Positions 52,971-55,417 of a stretch of DNA of 55,417 nucleotides are shown here, piece by piece. Source of the stretch: an uncultured Clostridia bacterium (GTDB lineage: Bacteria > Bacillota > Clostridia > Lachnospirales > CAMZNU01); assembly GCA_947313885.1 (NCBI GenBank), contig CAMZNU010000011.1:1-55417 (forward strand), written 5' to 3'. Numbering within the stretch: the stretch's first letter is position 1; each line of letters starts with the position of its first letter. A program made the position numbers and the translations under genes. Below the pieces are notes generated by a model that made no database searches, was not told the DNA's origin, and was given only the letters and a program-made list of their open reading frames with translations.

Positions 52971-53480
52971 ATGTTAAAAAGATTTTACCCGAATGAGTAT
53001 GTGAATGATGTAGAGGGAATAAATTATAATAGGCTAAAAGAGTTGGGGATAAAAGGGTTAATATATGATTTAGATAATACATTATCGCCATTTGATATAG
53101 AGAAGCCGACAGATAATATAATAAAATTAATAAATAAATTAAAAGGAGAAGGTTTTAAAATATGTTTAGTGTCGAACAATAAAGGGAACAGAGTTAAGAT
53201 ATATAACGAGGAGTTAGGATTGCCATCGATATCCAAAGCGGGTAAGCCAAAAACGGGGTGTATAAAAAAAGCTAAGGAGCTATTAAATTTAAAAAATGAT
53301 GAAATAGTAATAATAGGAGATCAAATGTTTACGGATATTTGGGTAGGAAATAGGGCAGGAATAATGTCGATACTAGTAAAACCGATAGCGGGTAGGGATG
53401 AGTTTACGGTGAGGTTAAAAAGAGGTGTAGAGAGTAAAGTGCTTAAAAAATATATAAAAAGTATAAATAAAAGTATTTAA
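52971..53480 (+). CDS. YqeG family HAD-IIIA phosphatase
   Basis: 169 residues with AGAGGAGG upstream. HAD motif I is GLIYDLDNTL (catalytic DxD), motif II CLVSNN, motif III Lys in SKAGKPKTG, and motif IV VIIGDQMFTDIWVGNRAG. The opening LKRFYPNEYVNDVEGI is typical of YqeG. Substrate is not settled; a phosphatidylglycerophosphate phosphatase role has been proposed for relatives. It is inserted among the pilin genes, five bases after the PilX-like gene. Confidence 0.93.
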   Translation: MLKRFYPNEYVNDVEGINYNRLKELGIKGLIYDLDNTLSPFDIEKPTDNIIKLINKLKGEGFKICLVSNNKGNRVKIYNEELGLPSISKAGKPKTGCIKKAKELLNLKNDEIVIIGDQMFTDIWVGNRAGIMSILVKPIAGRDEFTVRLKRGVESKVLKKYIKSINKSI

Positions 53481-53517
53481 AAATATATAAAAAAAATGTA
53501 TAATGATTGGGAATAGG

Positions 53518-53970
53518 ATGTTAAAAAAAAAGAGGGAAGGTTTCACGTTAATAGAGATGGCGTTAGTAGTAGGGATAGGAGTGACATTGTCATATGTAGC
53601 GATGATAGGAGTTGTGCAATTAGAAAGAAACTACTTAAAGAATGAGGCTATAAAAATACAAACATTAATACGGTATGGTCAAAAAGAAAGTATTTTGCAA
53701 GGTAAGGAGCATGTAATTAGAATAAATAAAAAAGGCGTAACATTAGAAGGCGGTAGTGAGATTTTAAAAGAGGTGAAGATAAAAAAAAAGTATGGAATAA
53801 AAACTAATATTACTAGAGAGGAAATAAAATTTCAAAAAAGAGGTACTACGGGATCGGCGGGTAGTATAGTAATTATTAGTGATAATTTTGAGGTAGAAGT
53901 AACAGTTAACATAGGAAGTGGACGTGTAAAAGTATATAGGGTAAGGGAGAGAGGTATGGGGAATGAATAG
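53518..53970 (+). CDS. prepilin-like protein (GspH/FimT type)
   Basis: 150 residues from the ATG at 53518 (GGGAATAGG upstream); an earlier in-frame ATG at 53503 lacks a site. LKKKREG-FTLIEMALVVGIGVTLSYVAM is a textbook type IV prepilin N-terminus with Glu at +5. Short C-terminal beta domain. It overlaps the next gene by eight bases. Confidence 0.88.
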   Translation: MLKKKREGFTLIEMALVVGIGVTLSYVAMIGVVQLERNYLKNEAIKIQTLIRYGQKESILQGKEHVIRINKKGVTLEGGSEILKEVKIKKKYGIKTNITREEIKFQKRGTTGSAGSIVIISDNFEVEVTVNIGSGRVKVYRVRERGMGNE

Positions 53971-54541
53971 AGTAACGACGAGAATAATGGATAGGGTGCG
54001 TGGTAAAATAAAGGATAAAATAATTTTAGTGGGATTTCTTGGGTCGGGAAAAGAGGAAATTTCAAAACAGCTGAGCAAAAAATTAAATTATTCTTATATA
54101 GATGTAAACGATAGCATAAGAATGTATTTCGGTGAAAAAATATCTGACTTTTACAAAAAAGAAAAGGTTGAGGATTTAAGGTCAGCTAAAGAAGATATAG
54201 CTAGATTATTAGAGGGTGGTAGTAGGTGCGTAATAGTATCAAGTGAAGATGTTGTATTAAATGAGGAAATAGTTGATATAATGAAAAAAAACAAATGCTT
54301 TGTAGTATATGTAAAAGCTAGTAGAAAAAGAATAATTGAAAACTTGATAAATGCAGAAGATTTGTGTGGTATAGAAGAAGATTTTCAAAAATCAATAAAT
54401 ATAAAGTTAGAGGTGTTAGAAAAAAAATATGAAGAGCATTCGGATTATATAGTAGATGTAGAAGTGGAAGATATAGATGATATTATCAAAAAAATAATAA
54501 AAGAGAAAGAAAGAGTAGAGGATAAAATTAGGAGGAAATAA
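53963..54541 (+). CDS. shikimate-kinase-like protein with degenerate active site
   Basis: 192 residues. [54 protein letters not shown] follows the shikimate kinase layout. However, the P-loop reads GSGKEE rather than GSGK(S/T), the substrate Asp pair is displaced (DVND), and the GGG motif is replaced by VSSED. The lid motif also is not evident. It may be a pseudo-kinase with another function, or an ATPase of different specificity. It overlaps the pilin gene upstream and is one base before efp, so it is co-transcribed with them. Confidence 0.6.
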   Translation: MNRVTTRIMDRVRGKIKDKIILVGFLGSGKEEISKQLSKKLNYSYIDVNDSIRMYFGEKISDFYKKEKVEDLRSAKEDIARLLEGGSRCVIVSSEDVVLNEEIVDIMKKNKCFVVYVKASRKRIIENLINAEDLCGIEEDFQKSINIKLEVLEKKYEEHSDYIVDVEVEDIDDIIKKIIKEKERVEDKIRRK

Positions 54542-54542
54542 G

Positions 54543-55100
54543 ATGATTTCAGCAGGAGATTTTAAAAATGGTGTTACGATGGAGTTTGAAAACAATATAT
54601 ATACAATAATAGAGTTTCAACATGTAAAGCCAGGAAAGGGAGCGGCTTTTGTAAGAAGTAAATTAAAAAATTTAAAAACAGGTGCCGTTGTGGAAAGAAC
54701 ATTTAGACCACAGGAGAAGATGGCCAAAGCGCATATAGATAGAAAAGATATGCAATATTTATATAATGATGGAGAATTATATCATTTTATGGATACTAAG
54801 ACATATGACCAAATAGCGGTAAATAAAGTAGATATAGGAAGCAGTTTAAAATTTGTTAAAGAAAACGAAGTAGTTCGAGTACTTTCACATGAAGGAAAAG
54901 TGTTCGGAATAGAACCACCGTTAATTGTAGAACTAGAAGTAATAGAAACAGAACCAGGAGTTAAAGGTGACACAGCAAATGGTGCAAACAAACCAGCCAC
55001 TGTGGAGACAGGAGTAATAATAGCGGTGCCGTTGTTCGTTGAGCAAAATTCGGTAATAAAAGTAGATACAAGAACAGGAGATTATGTAGGGCGTGTATAG
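54543..55100 (+). CDS. efp: elongation factor P
   Basis: 185 residues, standard length; TAGGAGG precedes the [42 protein letters not shown] has the modifiable Lys32 at the tip of domain I. The signature [21 protein letters not shown] and the end [14 protein letters not shown] are present. EF-P relieves ribosome stalling at polyproline. Residues next to Lys32 (P-G-K32-G) are those of the type in which the Lys is modified or, in some Firmicutes, left bare; which applies is not visible. Confidence 0.98.
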   Translation: MISAGDFKNGVTMEFENNIYTIIEFQHVKPGKGAAFVRSKLKNLKTGAVVERTFRPQEKMAKAHIDRKDMQYLYNDGELYHFMDTKTYDQIAVNKVDIGSSLKFVKENEVVRVLSHEGKVFGIEPPLIVELEVIETEPGVKGDTANGANKPATVETGVIIAVPLFVEQNSVIKVDTRTGDYVGRV

Positions 55101-55102
55101 AT

Positions 55103-55142
55103 AAAATAATGTCGCATCTTTAAAGGTGTGGCATTATTTTTG
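55103..55142 (+). terminator. efp terminator
   Basis: AAATAATG...GCATTATTT hairpin with an inner TCGCATCTTT/AAAGGTGTG pairing and a T-run. Confidence 0.8.
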
Positions 55143-55297
55143 TTTATACGAGAAATTTGGTGTAAGAGGGTACATTTTAGGGTAAAAAAATTATGTAGAC
55201 AAATTAAAAAATAGGGATAATAAAAATGGTTGTAGGAATATAGAAAAGAGAAAAGGTTTAACAACAGAAAAAAAGAAAAAAGTTTTGTAAAAAAGTG

Positions 55298-55326
55298 TTG
55301 ACAGAGAATAATGAAGATGTTATTCT
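55298..55326 (+). promoter_or_regulatory. strong promoter, first of a tandem pair
   Basis: TTGACA (55298-55303), 17-base spacer, TATTCT (55321-55326), preceded by AAAAGTG. It is followed by a small hairpin AGTCGT/ACGACT (55332-55348) that sits before the second promoter. From 55143 to 55290 nothing gene-like is seen. Confidence 0.65.
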
Positions 55327-55394
55327 AAATGAGTCGTAAAAAACGACTTGAAAAATCTCATATAAAAACAAATGAAAATACTTATTAAAAAGTG

Positions 55395-55417
55395 TTGACA
55401 AAAAATGAATGAGATGG
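55395..55417 (+). promoter_or_regulatory. second promoter of the tandem pair (cut by window end)
   Basis: TTGACA (55395-55400) in the same AAAAGTGTTGACA context as the upstream one, 97 bases later. The -10 would fall at about 55418, just beyond the window. Tandem promoters of this kind are usual before rRNA operons. Confidence 0.5.

Overview
The window looks like part of the chromosome of a low-GC, spore-forming, fermentative Clostridia-type Firmicute. Coding strands are very A/purine-rich with TTA/ATA/AGA codons. Spore genes (gpr, yabP, yabQ, ytvI) sit beside a complete glutamate mutase/methylaspartate operon. A DUF3881-type protein and an enlarged ribosomal protein L17 (178 aa) suggest the Lachnospirales, but that placement is inference.

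Layout. 1-566: 3' end of a 23S rRNA, then tRNA-Trp, -Leu, -Gly and -Gln and a terminator. 694-7067: a DUF3881-like protein, a lipoprotein, a padR/HAAS-DUF4097 pair, a YtvI-like permease and two secreted proteins. 7117-13370 (minus): glmS-mutL-glmE-mal-atuA-DUF4387, which takes glutamate to 3-methylaspartate and mesaconate. 13652-14378: a type III toxin-antitoxin locus made of promoter, three 38-nt repeats, terminator and a ToxN/AbiQ-family toxin. 14464-17123: ychF, a 59-aa membrane protein, an unknown exported protein, dihydrofolate reductase and rpsT. 17320-20146: gpr, hup and the rqcP-yabP-yabQ-divIC sporulation/division block. 20288-37416: the S10-spc-alpha ribosomal superoperon from rpsJ to rplQ, including secY, adk, map, infA and rpoA. 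Two things stand out there: an attenuator-like leader in front of rpsJ, and a cytosine-C5 methyltransferase gene inserted at the 3' end of map. 37696-49222: a polysaccharide deacetylase, a two-gene ATPase/RloB-like pair (probable phage defence), pepA, tdk, a LysM-bearing 5'-nucleotidase, gltX, a secreted repeat protein and a folate-type ECF S component. 49232-55100: a type IV pilus block (PilM-PilN fusion, PilO-like, three prepilin-like proteins) interleaved with a YqeG-type HAD phosphatase and a degenerate shikimate-kinase-like protein, ending in efp. The window closes with two copies of an AGTGTTGACA promoter element that probably drive another strong, possibly rRNA, operon.

Three separate defence-like modules are scattered between housekeeping genes: ToxIN (13.7-14.4 kb), a solitary C5 methyltransferase islet (32.6-33.6 kb) and the RloAB/AbiL-like pair (38.8-41.1 kb). 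The type III TA locus and the methyltransferase islet, which rebuilt the end of map, are the most striking finds. All assignments come from reading the sequence and remembered family signatures; no database search was run.
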